Below, piece after piece: positions 1-6,481 of a DNA stretch of 8,006 nt; the stretch's first letter is position 1, and each line of letters starts with the position of its first letter. Origin of the DNA: Piscirickettsiaceae bacterium (GTDB lineage: Bacteria > Pseudomonadota > Gammaproteobacteria > Thiomicrospirales > Thiomicrospiraceae); NCBI GenBank assembly GCA_021767305.1, contig JAASTL010000023.1, positions 1 through 8,006 of the forward strand, given 5' to 3'. The notes beneath the pieces are model-generated. The model ran no database searches and was not told the origin of the DNA. It worked only from the letters and a program-made list of their open reading frames with translations. A program made the translations under genes and the position numbers.

Positions 1-173
1 CCAGTGGTCAAGTGTTAGTGCTAAACGATATGTTAGGTATTACCGTAGGTAAAACGCCAAAATTCAGTAAGAACTTTATGGCAGAGAATAGTTCTATTCA
101 AACTGCAATTGAAAACTATGTTTTGGATGTTAAAGCCCACAAGTTCCCAAGTAAAGAGCATTGCCTTGCTTAA
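1..173 (+). CDS. panB: 3-methyl-2-oxobutanoate hydroxymethyltransferase (PanB), C-terminal end only
   Basis: The 5' part lies outside the window. The reading frame is open from base 3 and ends at the TAA at 171-173, leaving 56 residues. PanB transfers a hydroxymethyl group from 5,10-methylene-tetrahydrofolate to 2-oxoisovalerate to give ketopantoate, the first committed step of pantothenate synthesis in the cytoplasm. The visible piece has the typical end of the family: a strand [13 protein letters not shown], then a segment [12 protein letters not shown] that corresponds to HIPKFAKNFLAE in the E. coli enzyme, then a helix [14 protein letters not shown] and a tail ending KEHCLA, close to the EEHSF-type ends of other PanB proteins. 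The panC start lies 100 bases downstream on the same strand, and panB-panC is a common gene order. The fragment is short, but the C-terminal motif and the neighbour together make the call solid. Confidence 0.9.
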   Translation, partial: SGQVLVLNDMLGITVGKTPKFSKNFMAENSSIQTAIENYVLDVKAHKFPSKEHCLA

Positions 174-273
174 TTAGTCCGCATTAATTCACTTTAGTTT
201 ACTTGAGTTACTAAGTTCCTTTTAAGCCAGAAAATTTGTTAAACCAGAATATCAGATAACAAAAACACTCCTC

Positions 274-1125
274 ATGAAAACGATTGAAACCATCTCTGCA
301 GTGCGTGAACAAGTTTTGCAATGGAAACAGCAAGGCTTAAGAGTCGGCTTTGTACCCACTATGGGTAATTTGCATGCCGGACATTTGAGTTTGGTGAAAA
401 TCGCACAGCAGCATAGTGACAAAGTGGTGGTGAGTATTTTTGTCAACCCCAAACAATTTGGCCCTAATGAAGACTTTGATCGTTATCCACGAACCTTCGA
501 TGCTGATCAACAGCAGCTCCATCAAGTTAAGGCTGATTTGGTTTTTTACCCAAGTGTGGAAGAGATATACCCTAATGGAACAGAACAAACTACGGTTCAG
601 GTTCCGCAATATTTAACCGGTTTGCTTGAAGGGGCAAGTCGCCCGGGGCATTTTGATGGGGTTACCACAGTGGTTGCCAAACTGTTTAATATTGTGCAGC
701 CCGATTTAGCAGTTTTTGGACAAAAAGATTATCAGCAGTTTGCCGTTATCAATGCGATGGTCAAGGATTTGGCAATGCCAATCGAGATTCTCAGAGCGCC
801 TATAGCACGTGATAATGATGGTTTGGCATTGAGTTCAAGAAATCAATATCTTACCCCTCAACAAAGAGAAATCGCACCCAAATTAAATACTGTGTTGCTT
901 GATATCGCGGCCGCGATTGAATCAGGTAATCACAATTTTACCGCCTTATGTAACACCGCTTACCAACACTTAATTGAATTAGGTTTTGATGAGGTCGATT
1001 ATATCAAGGTCTGTCATGCGCATACTTTAGTTGATGCACAGCAAAATGACGACGAATTGGTCATTTTAGCGGTTGCTCGCTTAGGTAAAACCCGCCTTTT
1101 GGATAATATTTTGCTTAATGTATAA
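274..1125 (+). CDS. panC: Pantothenate synthetase (pantoate--beta-alanine ligase, PanC)
   Basis: The enzyme joins pantoate and beta-alanine using ATP, through a pantoyl-adenylate, and releases AMP and pyrophosphate. The 283-residue length equals that of E. coli PanC as I recall it. Visible motifs of this nucleotidyltransferase-fold family are PTMGNLHAGH at residues 28-37 (the HIGH-like ATP site with His34 and His37), VSIFVNPKQFGPNEDF at 53-68, YPNGTE at 99-104, LEGASRPGHFDGV at 118-130, FGQKDYQQ at 148-155 and DGLALSSRN at 182-190 (the KMSKS-like loop). The start at 274 matches the expected N-terminus, and there is no in-frame alternative start in the roughly 50 bases just upstream. It is preceded by ACTCCTC rather than a clear Shine-Dalgarno sequence, so initiation may be weak or rely on transcription and translation continuing from panB. 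PanD, which supplies its beta-alanine substrate, is encoded in the same window but on the other strand. Confidence 0.97.
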   Translation: MKTIETISAVREQVLQWKQQGLRVGFVPTMGNLHAGHLSLVKIAQQHSDKVVVSIFVNPKQFGPNEDFDRYPRTFDADQQQLHQVKADLVFYPSVEEIYPNGTEQTTVQVPQYLTGLLEGASRPGHFDGVTTVVAKLFNIVQPDLAVFGQKDYQQFAVINAMVKDLAMPIEILRAPIARDNDGLALSSRNQYLTPQQREIAPKLNTVLLDIAAAIESGNHNFTALCNTAYQHLIELGFDEVDYIKVCHAHTLVDAQQNDDELVILAVARLGKTRLLDNILLNV

Positions 1126-1131
1126 CTCTAA

Positions 1132-1182
1132 AGAGAGCTTTGTACTCAAAGGCGTTTATGAAGTCTAGGTGCAAAGCTCTCT
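1132..1182. repeat. Inverted repeat after panC, no U-tract
   Basis: The arms AGAGAGCTTTG (1132-1142) and CAAAGCTCTCT (1172-1182) are perfect 11-base complements. The stem can be extended inward by a U-G pair and then A-U and C-G pairs at 1143-1145 with 1169-1171, leaving a loop of about 23 bases. It begins seven bases after the panC stop. Neither side has a run of T, so it is not a classical intrinsic terminator. It may protect the 3' end of the panBC transcript or be a protein-binding or repeat element. Its role is unknown. Confidence 0.7.
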
Positions 1183-1189
1183 ACTAAGA

Positions 1190-1216
1190 AATCAGTCAAA
1201 CCTCTGATTGTTTTCT
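1190..1216 (+). terminator. Possible weak terminator between panC and pomA
   Basis: A 6-base stem AATCAG (1190-1195) and CTGATT (1204-1209) encloses an 8-base loop and is followed by GTTTTCT. The stem is AT-rich and the T-run is only four bases, so it would be weak on its own. Together with the larger inverted repeat just upstream it could separate panBC transcription from the stator genes. I call it only tentatively. Confidence 0.3.
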
Positions 1217-1259
1217 AACTTCCTAATAAATTACGTTAGTTTTTAAAGAATAGACATAG

Positions 1260-2027
1260 ATGAGTTTTTCTACCTTAATTGGCTTGATTGCGGGTGTCGT
1301 GATTGTATTGGTCGCGATGTCATTGGGTTCTTCTATCTTAATGTTCGTGAATGTTCCCGGCATGATGATTGTAATAGGTGGAACCATAGCGGCAACCATG
1401 ATTCGTTACTCTATGGCAGATAGTTTTAAAGCGATTGGCATGTCGTTTAGTGTGTTAAAGGTGAGTAATGAGGTTCGTGATTTTAGAGAACTTATCGACA
1501 TTACCGAAGATTTGCTTCGTCTTGTCAGAGCCAAAGGTGCGCTGGCAATGGAAAACTATGAGCTAAATAATGAGTTTTACCATTCAGGAGTAAGAATGAT
1601 GGTGGATGGTTATTCACCAGAATTAGTGCATCAAACCTTACGTGAAAAAAACAAAAAAATGCTTGAAAAGGCAGAAACCAGTGCCGGTGTTTTTCGTTCT
1701 ATTGGTGAAGCGGCACCTGCTTTTGGGATGATTGGTACTCTGGTCGGTCTGATCCAGATGTTATCTAACTTGAGTGATCCAGCTTCCATTGGCCCTGCTA
1801 TGGCGGTGGCGATGCTAACCACTCTATATGGTGCCATGATAGCCAATTTATTTGCTCTGCCGATTGCCGACAAGATTGAGTCATGGGCGCAGAACGAATC
1901 AGAAAGACAAATGCTGATTATGGAAGCGGTGGATAGTTTAACTCATGGACATAACCCAGCAGTCATGCGTGATTTGCTAGCGCCATTTTTGCAAGGCAGT
2001 GTAAAAAAGGTAGAAGAGGATGGCTAA
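1260..2027 (+). CDS. pomA: Flagellar stator channel subunit, PomA/MotA family
   Basis: This inner-membrane protein forms, with the next gene's product, the ion channel that drives flagellar rotation. The 255 residues are close to Vibrio PomA (253 as I recall) and shorter than E. coli MotA (295). Four membrane segments are apparent at about 4-22, 28-47, 150-171 and 180-203, with a large cytoplasmic loop of about 100 residues between the second and third. The loop carries Arg90 and Glu98, which match the charged residues of PomA that interact with the rotor protein FliG. The segment GEAAPAFGMIGTLVGL (149-164) holds Pro153 and Thr160, and AMLTTLYGAMIAN (184-196) leads to Pro201, all family hallmarks of the ion path. 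Asn31 stands where Vibrio PomA has Asp31. The gene lacks a strong Shine-Dalgarno sequence (only AAAGAA nearby) and overlaps the pomB-like gene by eight bases. The alternative, a TolQ/ExbB relative, is unlikely given the MotA layout and the partner gene. Confidence 0.93.
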   Translation: MSFSTLIGLIAGVVIVLVAMSLGSSILMFVNVPGMMIVIGGTIAATMIRYSMADSFKAIGMSFSVLKVSNEVRDFRELIDITEDLLRLVRAKGALAMENYELNNEFYHSGVRMMVDGYSPELVHQTLREKNKKMLEKAETSAGVFRSIGEAAPAFGMIGTLVGLIQMLSNLSDPASIGPAMAVAMLTTLYGAMIANLFALPIADKIESWAQNESERQMLIMEAVDSLTHGHNPAVMRDLLAPFLQGSVKKVEEDG

Positions 2028-2757
2028 AAAAGCAGGAGGCCAAGCCTGGTTAGCCACCTTTGCAGACTTAATGTCTCTGCTTATGGCCTTGTTCGTTCTG
2101 CTGTTTGCCATGTCTTCAGTTGAGGTTCCTAAATACAAAGCTGCGGTGGAATCACTTAATGAGGCCTTGGGTAATGGCAGTGAACTGACTCCTGAACAGC
2201 TACAGTATTTTCAATCTCTCCAGTTGTCGGATGCACCAGAGCAACCAAAAGACCAGCCCCCCGAGCAAATCAAAGAGCCGCCGGAAACGACAACACTTAT
2301 TCAAAGCCTAGAGCCTTTCTATGAGAGTTTGATTAAGACCTATGCAGAGGCGGGTAAAAATAACGAGATTAAGATTGAGTATGATCAAGATACAAATGAA
2401 ATCAAACTCGTGTTTCCAGAGCAAATTGCATTTGATCCAGGGCGAGCTCAATTAAAACCACGCTTTAGACAATTACTGCGCGAGTTTTTTGATTTTAAGG
2501 GCGAGCCGGTCAAAGTGAGAGCAGTAGGGCATACCGATTCAAGACCGGTGACAGGCGGTCGTTTTAAGTCAAACTGGGAACTTTCAAGTGCGCGAGCTTC
2601 GAGTGTTATTGAAGCTCTCTTGTTGAACGGTTCTATTCAGCCTTATCAAGCTCAAGCGGTAGGGGTGGCAAATACAGACCCAGTCGCTCTAGAAGATACT
2701 CCTGAAGCCTATGCCAAAAATCGACGGGTTGAGATTTTAATTACTCCGGAAAAGTAA
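2020..2757 (+). CDS. pomB: Flagellar stator peptidoglycan-anchoring subunit, PomB/MotB family (OmpA-like domain)
   Basis: This partner of the PomA-like protein has one membrane helix and a periplasmic domain that holds the stator to the cell wall. A short cytoplasmic tail (1-9) is followed by a helix at about 10-31 with TFADLMSLLMALFVLL, in which Asp16 is the expected ion-carrying aspartate (Asp24 in Vibrio PomB). The FADLMSLLM pattern is that of sodium-type PomB rather than E. coli MotB. A likely plug helix follows at about 35-50, then a Pro/Gln/Glu-rich linker (72-90). The OmpA/MotB domain spans about 115-243, with VGHTDSRP (169-176), NWELSSARA (185-193) and NRRVEI (234-239) as peptidoglycan-binding signatures. 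At 245 residues it is shorter than E. coli MotB (308) and Vibrio PomB (about 315), mainly through a short linker and tails. The start at 2020 lies inside the end of pomA, an overlap ATGGCTAA that suggests coupled translation. A purine-rich stretch AAAAAAGGTAGAAGAGG precedes it. The ion is inferred from the motif, not proven. Confidence 0.93.
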   Translation: MAKKAGGQAWLATFADLMSLLMALFVLLFAMSSVEVPKYKAAVESLNEALGNGSELTPEQLQYFQSLQLSDAPEQPKDQPPEQIKEPPETTTLIQSLEPFYESLIKTYAEAGKNNEIKIEYDQDTNEIKLVFPEQIAFDPGRAQLKPRFRQLLREFFDFKGEPVKVRAVGHTDSRPVTGGRFKSNWELSSARASSVIEALLLNGSIQPYQAQAVGVANTDPVALEDTPEAYAKNRRVEILITPEK

Positions 2758-2784
2758 TCATATTTAGGTTTTTGCAGAAAATAA

Positions 2785-2833
2785 AAAGCCGCCAGTTTGG
2801 TACAGTTTTGTAATGGCGGCTTTCTTTATTTTT
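2785..2833. terminator. Bidirectional intrinsic terminator between pomB and panD
   Basis: A perfect 10-base stem AAAGCCGCCA (2785-2794) and TGGCGGCTTT (2814-2823) encloses a 19-base loop that itself contains a small TACA/TGTA hairpin (2801-2812). On the plus strand it runs into TTTCTTTATTTTT. On the minus strand it runs into TTTTTATTTTC. It lies between two convergent genes, 28 bases after the pomB stop, and can serve both. This is the clearest terminator in the window. Confidence 0.92.
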
Positions 2834-2862
2834 GTGTAGATTAGGTAGCGATTTTCCTGGGT

Positions 2863-3261
2863 TTAACCTATTTTAGAAATATCGCTCATCTGTGTTGGAA
2901 TGGTGTTTTTAGTATGAGTAATGTTGTTATTCTCATCAAAATAGACCATTTTGGGCTTAAAGTTTTCTGCTTCAGCCTCATCCATTGTCGCGTAGGTTGC
3001 AATAATCAATAAATCGTCTGGGTTTGCTTTGTGCGCAGCGGCACCGTTGACTGAGATAATTCCGCTATGATCTTCACCGCGAATAGCATAGGTCGTAAAA
3101 CGCTCACCGTTATTGATGTTATAGATTTGAATTTGCTCGTATTCACGAATACCAGCAACATCCAAAAGATGCCCGTCAATGGCGCAAGAACCTTCATAAT
3201 CTAATTCAGCATGTGTGGTTCTAACACGGTGTAGCTTAGATTTTAATAGCGTTATTTGCAT
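2863..3261 (-). CDS. panD: Aspartate 1-decarboxylase (PanD), pyruvoyl-dependent
   Basis: The cytoplasmic enzyme converts L-aspartate to beta-alanine, the second substrate of PanC. The 132 residues compare with 126 in E. coli. It is made as a proenzyme that cleaves itself between Gly24 and Ser25, and that site is visible as YEGSCAID (22-29), with Ser25 becoming the pyruvoyl cofactor. Other family features are [11 protein letters not shown] (10-20, including the conserved Lys9-Leu-His), [10 protein letters not shown] (50-59, with Tyr58), [14 protein letters not shown] (65-78) and [10 protein letters not shown] (81-90). The ATG at 3259-3261 has TAAGAGA about seven bases upstream as ribosome binding site. 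Unlike the arrangement in E. coli, where panB, panC and panD lie near one another on one strand, panD here faces panBC across the stator genes. It probably has its own promoter behind the ppc terminator. The C-terminal tail after about residue 115 is less conserved. No PanZ/PanM maturation factor is seen in the window. Confidence 0.96.
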   Translation of the reverse strand: MQITLLKSKLHRVRTTHAELDYEGSCAIDGHLLDVAGIREYEQIQIYNINNGERFTTYAIRGEDHSGIISVNGAAAHKANPDDLLIIATYATMDEAEAENFKPKMVYFDENNNITHTKNTIPTQMSDISKIG

Positions 3262-3357
3262 AAGAGTCTCTTAAGTTCGATGTATGGGATCACCATAACT
3301 CAGTTAGTAATCGGGATAAATTATCAACTGCGACAACAATAAAATTAGTGGTTGCTT

Positions 3358-3363
3358 ATTATA
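3358..3363 (-). promoter_or_regulatory. Candidate -10 box of a panD promoter
   Basis: On the minus strand the sequence CCAGTATAATAAGC contains a perfect sigma-70 -10 box TATAAT. It sits just downstream of the ppc terminator and would start transcription about 90 bases before the panD ATG. The -35 position at 17-base spacing reads ATAGAA, a poor match, so the promoter would be weak or need an activator. The call rests on the -10 box and its position only. Confidence 0.35.
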
Positions 3364-3390
3364 CTGGTATTTAGCAAAAATTCTATGCAT

Positions 3391-3419
3391 AAAAAAACCC
3401 GCTTTATAGACGGGTTTTT
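3391..3419 (-). terminator. Intrinsic terminator of ppc
   Basis: A 9-base stem AAAAACCCG/CGGGTTTTT (3393-3401 with 3411-3419) has a 9-base loop. On the minus strand it ends in seven T (3397-3391). It lies 24 bases past the ppc stop and isolates ppc from panD. The plus-strand side also has five T, but no plus-strand gene ends here. Confidence 0.88.
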
Positions 3420-3442
3420 CAAGGTTAGGATAATTTTGAAGC

Positions 3443-6232
3443 TTATCCCGTGTTACGCATACCTGCTGCAATTGCATTGATACTGTTCAGTAGAGGAGAT
3501 AGCCAGATCTCTTGTTCTGCTTCAGTTGCATCAGCTGATTTAAAGCGTCCTAACAATACCATTTGAATATTGTTCAATGGCACTAGATAAGGGTTACGAC
3601 GTTTCAATGAAAGTGCGATAGTTGGATTGTCCGCCATGAGGTATTCATTTTCAGTGATTTCCAAAATACGGTTCACACCTCGAGTATGCTCTTCAGCAAT
3701 CATGCTATAAACCTGTTGAGCAACTTCTTGGTTCTGTCCAAGTTTGGCATATTCAGACCCTACCGTTAGGTCGGTTTTGTACAACGCCATTTGGATGTTA
3801 CTCATAATGGCACTAAAAAATGGCCAGTTGGCATGCATCTCTTTTAAGCGTTCATCACCGTGTTCACTGATCCATTTGTCGATAGCGTAACCAGTACCTT
3901 GCCATGCAGGGAAGGTTAAACGCGCTTGAGCCCAACCGAAAATCCATGGGATAGCACGAATAGACTCTTTTGATAAATTACCTTTCTTACGGTGAGACGG
4001 ACGTGAGCCGATGTTCAATAATCCTATCTCTGTGACGGGTGTTGCCTCATAGAAGAAGTCAAAGAACCCAGGCGTGTTATCCGTTAACTCGCGATAGTTA
4101 TATTCACCATCTTTAGCTAACTGAGCCATAGTATCTAGGTATTCTGGTTTATCTTTAGTGACAGATTTCACTAAAACCGTACTGGCTTTCATTAAACCAG
4201 TAACCCCTAGAGATAATTCGTACATAGCCGTTTCAGAGTTACTGTATTTGTAAGACAGTACTTCACCTTGCTCAGTGAACTTGATAGAACCGCGAACGGT
4301 TCCTGTTGGCTGAGACAAGATAGCAAAGTGTGTTGGACCGCCACCGCGACCAACTGTACCACCACGACCGTGGAATAGGCGACAATCAACACCGTGTTCA
4401 TCCACCAAGCCCATAATTTCGCGCTGTGCTTGATATAGACTCCAAGCAGATGAGAGGTTACCACCATCTTTGGCCGAGTCAGAATAACCCAGCATGATTT
4501 CCTGTTCGTTACCAGAGGCTTTTAATAATGCTTTATAGGTGTCATTTTCAAACAAAGCTTTTGTCACCGGCACAATGTGCTCTAAGTCAGTAATAGTTTC
4601 AAATAGTGGTGAAATATTAATATGGCAGTAAGGTTCACCCGCGTTATAACCTGCTAAGCCTGCCTGGTGAGCCAAGAAAAGCACTTCCATAACGTGACTA
4701 GCTTCGTGAGTCATGGAGATGACATAGTTATTGAATGCTTTTGGACTAATCTCGCTGCGCATTTCACGAATTACATTGAAGACTTCCAAAACCTCTTTGG
4801 TCATGTCATCAAGGTCAAGGTGCTGAGTGTCGATAATGGTTGCAGAAGCAACATGCTCACCCATCAATTTGACTTTTTCATCTTCAGATAATGAGTTGTA
4901 ATCGATATTCAAATGACGAAGAAGATCTGCTACCGCATCGGTATGAACATTCGATTCTTGGCGAATATCTAAACGCATTAAGAAGAAACCAAACGTTTTA
5001 ACTAAACGAATCAAATCTTGTAGGTCTTCATTGGCAACGTTTTCGTCACCGTGATTGCACAGTGATGCATAGATTAACTCTAAATCTTCTAGCAGTTCAT
5101 CTTCAGAACCAAAAGCGAAAGGACTTTTCTTGATTGGTTTGTGGTTAAGTTGGGCTTCGATGTACTCGATATTCTGTTTTAGACGACCTTCAATCAAGTA
5201 CAAGAAACGACGGTATGGCTCGTTTTTAAAGCGTTCTGGGCGGGTTTTAAAGACGGATTCAATCAGGTCTGCATCAACGATGGTGCAACGGTTGATTAAC
5301 TCTTGCGAGATATTACACAAATGACGTGAATGAGTCAGTTTTGAGCTCAAATCAAACACACGTTGCTTGTACTCATATAGCGCTGAACGGGATTGTAGTA
5401 ACAATGCTCTTACGGTGGTTTCGTGAGTTACAAAAGGGTTACCATCACGGTCACCACCAATCCAAGAACCAAAGGTCAAGAAATCAGGGGTTTCAATATG
5501 GTCATCTGGGTAGTGTTTCGCCAGCGCACGTTCCATGTAGCGGTACACGATTGGGACGGCATCAAATAGAGATTTACGGAAGTAGTAGATACCATTACGG
5601 ATTTCATCTTCCACTGTTGGTTTTTCACGACGTACTTCGTCAGTTTGCCAAAGTACTTGGATTTGTGACTCTAACTGTTGATAGATAGATTCTTTAACGT
5701 ATTCATTGTTGTACGCATCCGCTTCATTAAGCTTACCGATATCCAAGAAAATACGGCGCAAATTGTCCATTACAGAGCGACGTTTTGATTCGGTTGGGTG
5801 GGCAGTGAAAACGGGAATATAGTGAAGTTTATTTAATAGCTCTTGAACTTGGCTGGCATCTAACCCTTGCTGTTTAAATTCACCAATAGTATTGAGTACA
5901 GAACCAGTCCATAAAGGGCCGTCAGATTTTAATTGGCTCTGTCTCTCGTGATATTGATGTTCCTCTTCAGCTAGGTTAACTAGGCTAAAGTAAAGGTTGA
6001 AAGCACGGATAATCAAATTGAGTTCATCGGCATTGCGAGATTCGATAAATTCTTTAAGCTCTTGACGCAGAGCAGGGTCATCTTTCTTTTGCAGTGAGAT
6101 ATAACCTTTACGCAGTTTTTCAACCGCATCAAAAATTTCTTGCCCCACTTGGTTTGTGATTACCTTACCTAAGATATTCCCTAATAATTTAACGCGAGCT
6201 CTTAACTGCTTGTCTCGATTTTCGGCTGCCAT
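3443..6232 (-). CDS. ppc: Phosphoenolpyruvate carboxylase (Ppc)
   Basis: The enzyme adds bicarbonate to phosphoenolpyruvate to give oxaloacetate and phosphate, replenishing the TCA cycle and feeding aspartate synthesis. The product is 929 residues from the ATG at 6230-6232, compared with 883 in E. coli. Numbered from that Met, the motifs are TAHPTE (143-148, catalytic His145), GGDRDGNP (259-266), LDIRQES (421-427), PLFET (542-546), GYSDSAKDGG (582-591, Asp585 and Lys588), LFHGRGGTVGRGGGP (619-633, Arg623), GSRPSHR (742-748), RAIPWIFGWAQARL (759-772) and the invariant C-terminal AAGMRNTG. Lys819, Arg879 and Asn927, with Arg623, match the residues that bind the inhibitor aspartate in the E. coli enzyme, so feedback by aspartate is likely. 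An in-frame TTG eight codons upstream could extend the protein, but the ATG has GAGAG four bases before it and the added residues look like leader sequence, so I prefer the ATG. The gene ends at a TAA followed by its own terminator. Confidence 0.97.
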   Translation of the reverse strand: MAAENRDKQLRARVKLLGNILGKVITNQVGQEIFDAVEKLRKGYISLQKKDDPALRQELKEFIESRNADELNLIIRAFNLYFSLVNLAEEEHQYHERQSQLKSDGPLWTGSVLNTIGEFKQQGLDASQVQELLNKLHYIPVFTAHPTESKRRSVMDNLRRIFLDIGKLNEADAYNNEYVKESIYQQLESQIQVLWQTDEVRREKPTVEDEIRNGIYYFRKSLFDAVPIVYRYMERALAKHYPDDHIETPDFLTFGSWIGGDRDGNPFVTHETTVRALLLQSRSALYEYKQRVFDLSSKLTHSRHLCNISQELINRCTIVDADLIESVFKTRPERFKNEPYRRFLYLIEGRLKQNIEYIEAQLNHKPIKKSPFAFGSEDELLEDLELIYASLCNHGDENVANEDLQDLIRLVKTFGFFLMRLDIRQESNVHTDAVADLLRHLNIDYNSLSEDEKVKLMGEHVASATIIDTQHLDLDDMTKEVLEVFNVIREMRSEISPKAFNNYVISMTHEASHVMEVLFLAHQAGLAGYNAGEPYCHINISPLFETITDLEHIVPVTKALFENDTYKALLKASGNEQEIMLGYSDSAKDGGNLSSAWSLYQAQREIMGLVDEHGVDCRLFHGRGGTVGRGGGPTHFAILSQPTGTVRGSIKFTEQGEVLSYKYSNSETAMYELSLGVTGLMKASTVLVKSVTKDKPEYLDTMAQLAKDGEYNYRELTDNTPGFFDFFYEATPVTEIGLLNIGSRPSHRKKGNLSKESIRAIPWIFGWAQARLTFPAWQGTGYAIDKWISEHGDERLKEMHANWPFFSAIMSNIQMALYKTDLTVGSEYAKLGQNQEVAQQVYSMIAEEHTRGVNRILEITENEYLMADNPTIALSLKRRNPYLVPLNNIQMVLLGRFKSADATEAEQEIWLSPLLNSINAIAAGMRNTG

Positions 6233-6267
6233 TTTTACTCTCAGTTTTACAATCAAAATTAGACAAA

Positions 6268-6276
6268 AGTATATCA
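6268..6276 (-). promoter_or_regulatory. Candidate extended -10 promoter of ppc
   Basis: On the minus strand TGATATACT gives an extended -10 element (TG, one base, TATACT). Transcription would begin near 6261, about 28 bases before the ppc ATG. No good -35 box is visible at 16-18 bases, which is common for extended -10 promoters. The rest of the gap up to the ppa terminator (about 6277-6421) has no ORF and no other structure I can support. Confidence 0.5.
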
Positions 6277-6421
6277 GATTATCTTTATGAAAAGAGGCGG
6301 ATGGGGGCTAAAGTAAGAAAAATATAGATTTTTTGATCTGTGGTAAAAGCGCTGTGAGAAAATGCCCCTGAATGAGATTGGAGAATTAACGTTGTGATGT
6401 AAAATGTCCAGCCTCAATAAC

Positions 6422-6450
6422 AAAAAAAGCCCTTCGAAAGAAGAGCCTTT
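6422..6450 (-). terminator. Intrinsic terminator of ppa
   Basis: On the minus strand AAAGGCTCTTC (6450-6440), a TTTC loop and GAAGGGCTTTT (6435-6425) form an 11-pair stem with two G-U pairs. It ends in a run of seven T (6428-6422). It lies 31 bases past the ppa stop and separates ppa from ppc. Confidence 0.85.
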
Positions 6451-6481
6451 AAGTGAAATACAACGGGTGATTCAGTGAAAA

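Noticed and set aside
252..609. Minus-strand ORFs of 66 and 90 codons over the start of panC
   Set aside because: Both are antisense to the conserved ATP-binding part of panC, and the Cys-rich product is an artefact of codon composition.
1205..1259. Sigma-28 (flagellar) or sigma-70 promoter before pomA
   Set aside because: No GCCGATAA-like box is present, and the sigma-70 candidates (TTGTTT with TTACGT) match poorly. I could not support a promoter here.
1631..1873. 80-codon minus-strand ORF inside pomA
   Set aside because: It is antisense to the conserved third and fourth membrane segments of the PomA-like protein, with no supporting signals.
3262..3442. Riboswitch or regulatory RNA in the panD leader
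   Set aside because: Apart from the ppc terminator and a TATAAT box, no paired structure matching a known riboswitch class could be recognised.
5326..5688. 120-codon plus-strand ORF inside ppc
   Set aside because: It lies wholly antisense to the conserved ppc coding sequence, and its product is low in recognisable features. The ppc frame explains the sequence.
6350..6410. CRP-like half sites (TGTGA) between ppa and ppc
   Set aside because: Only half sites were seen (near 6352 and 6395), without the symmetric TCACA at the right spacing.
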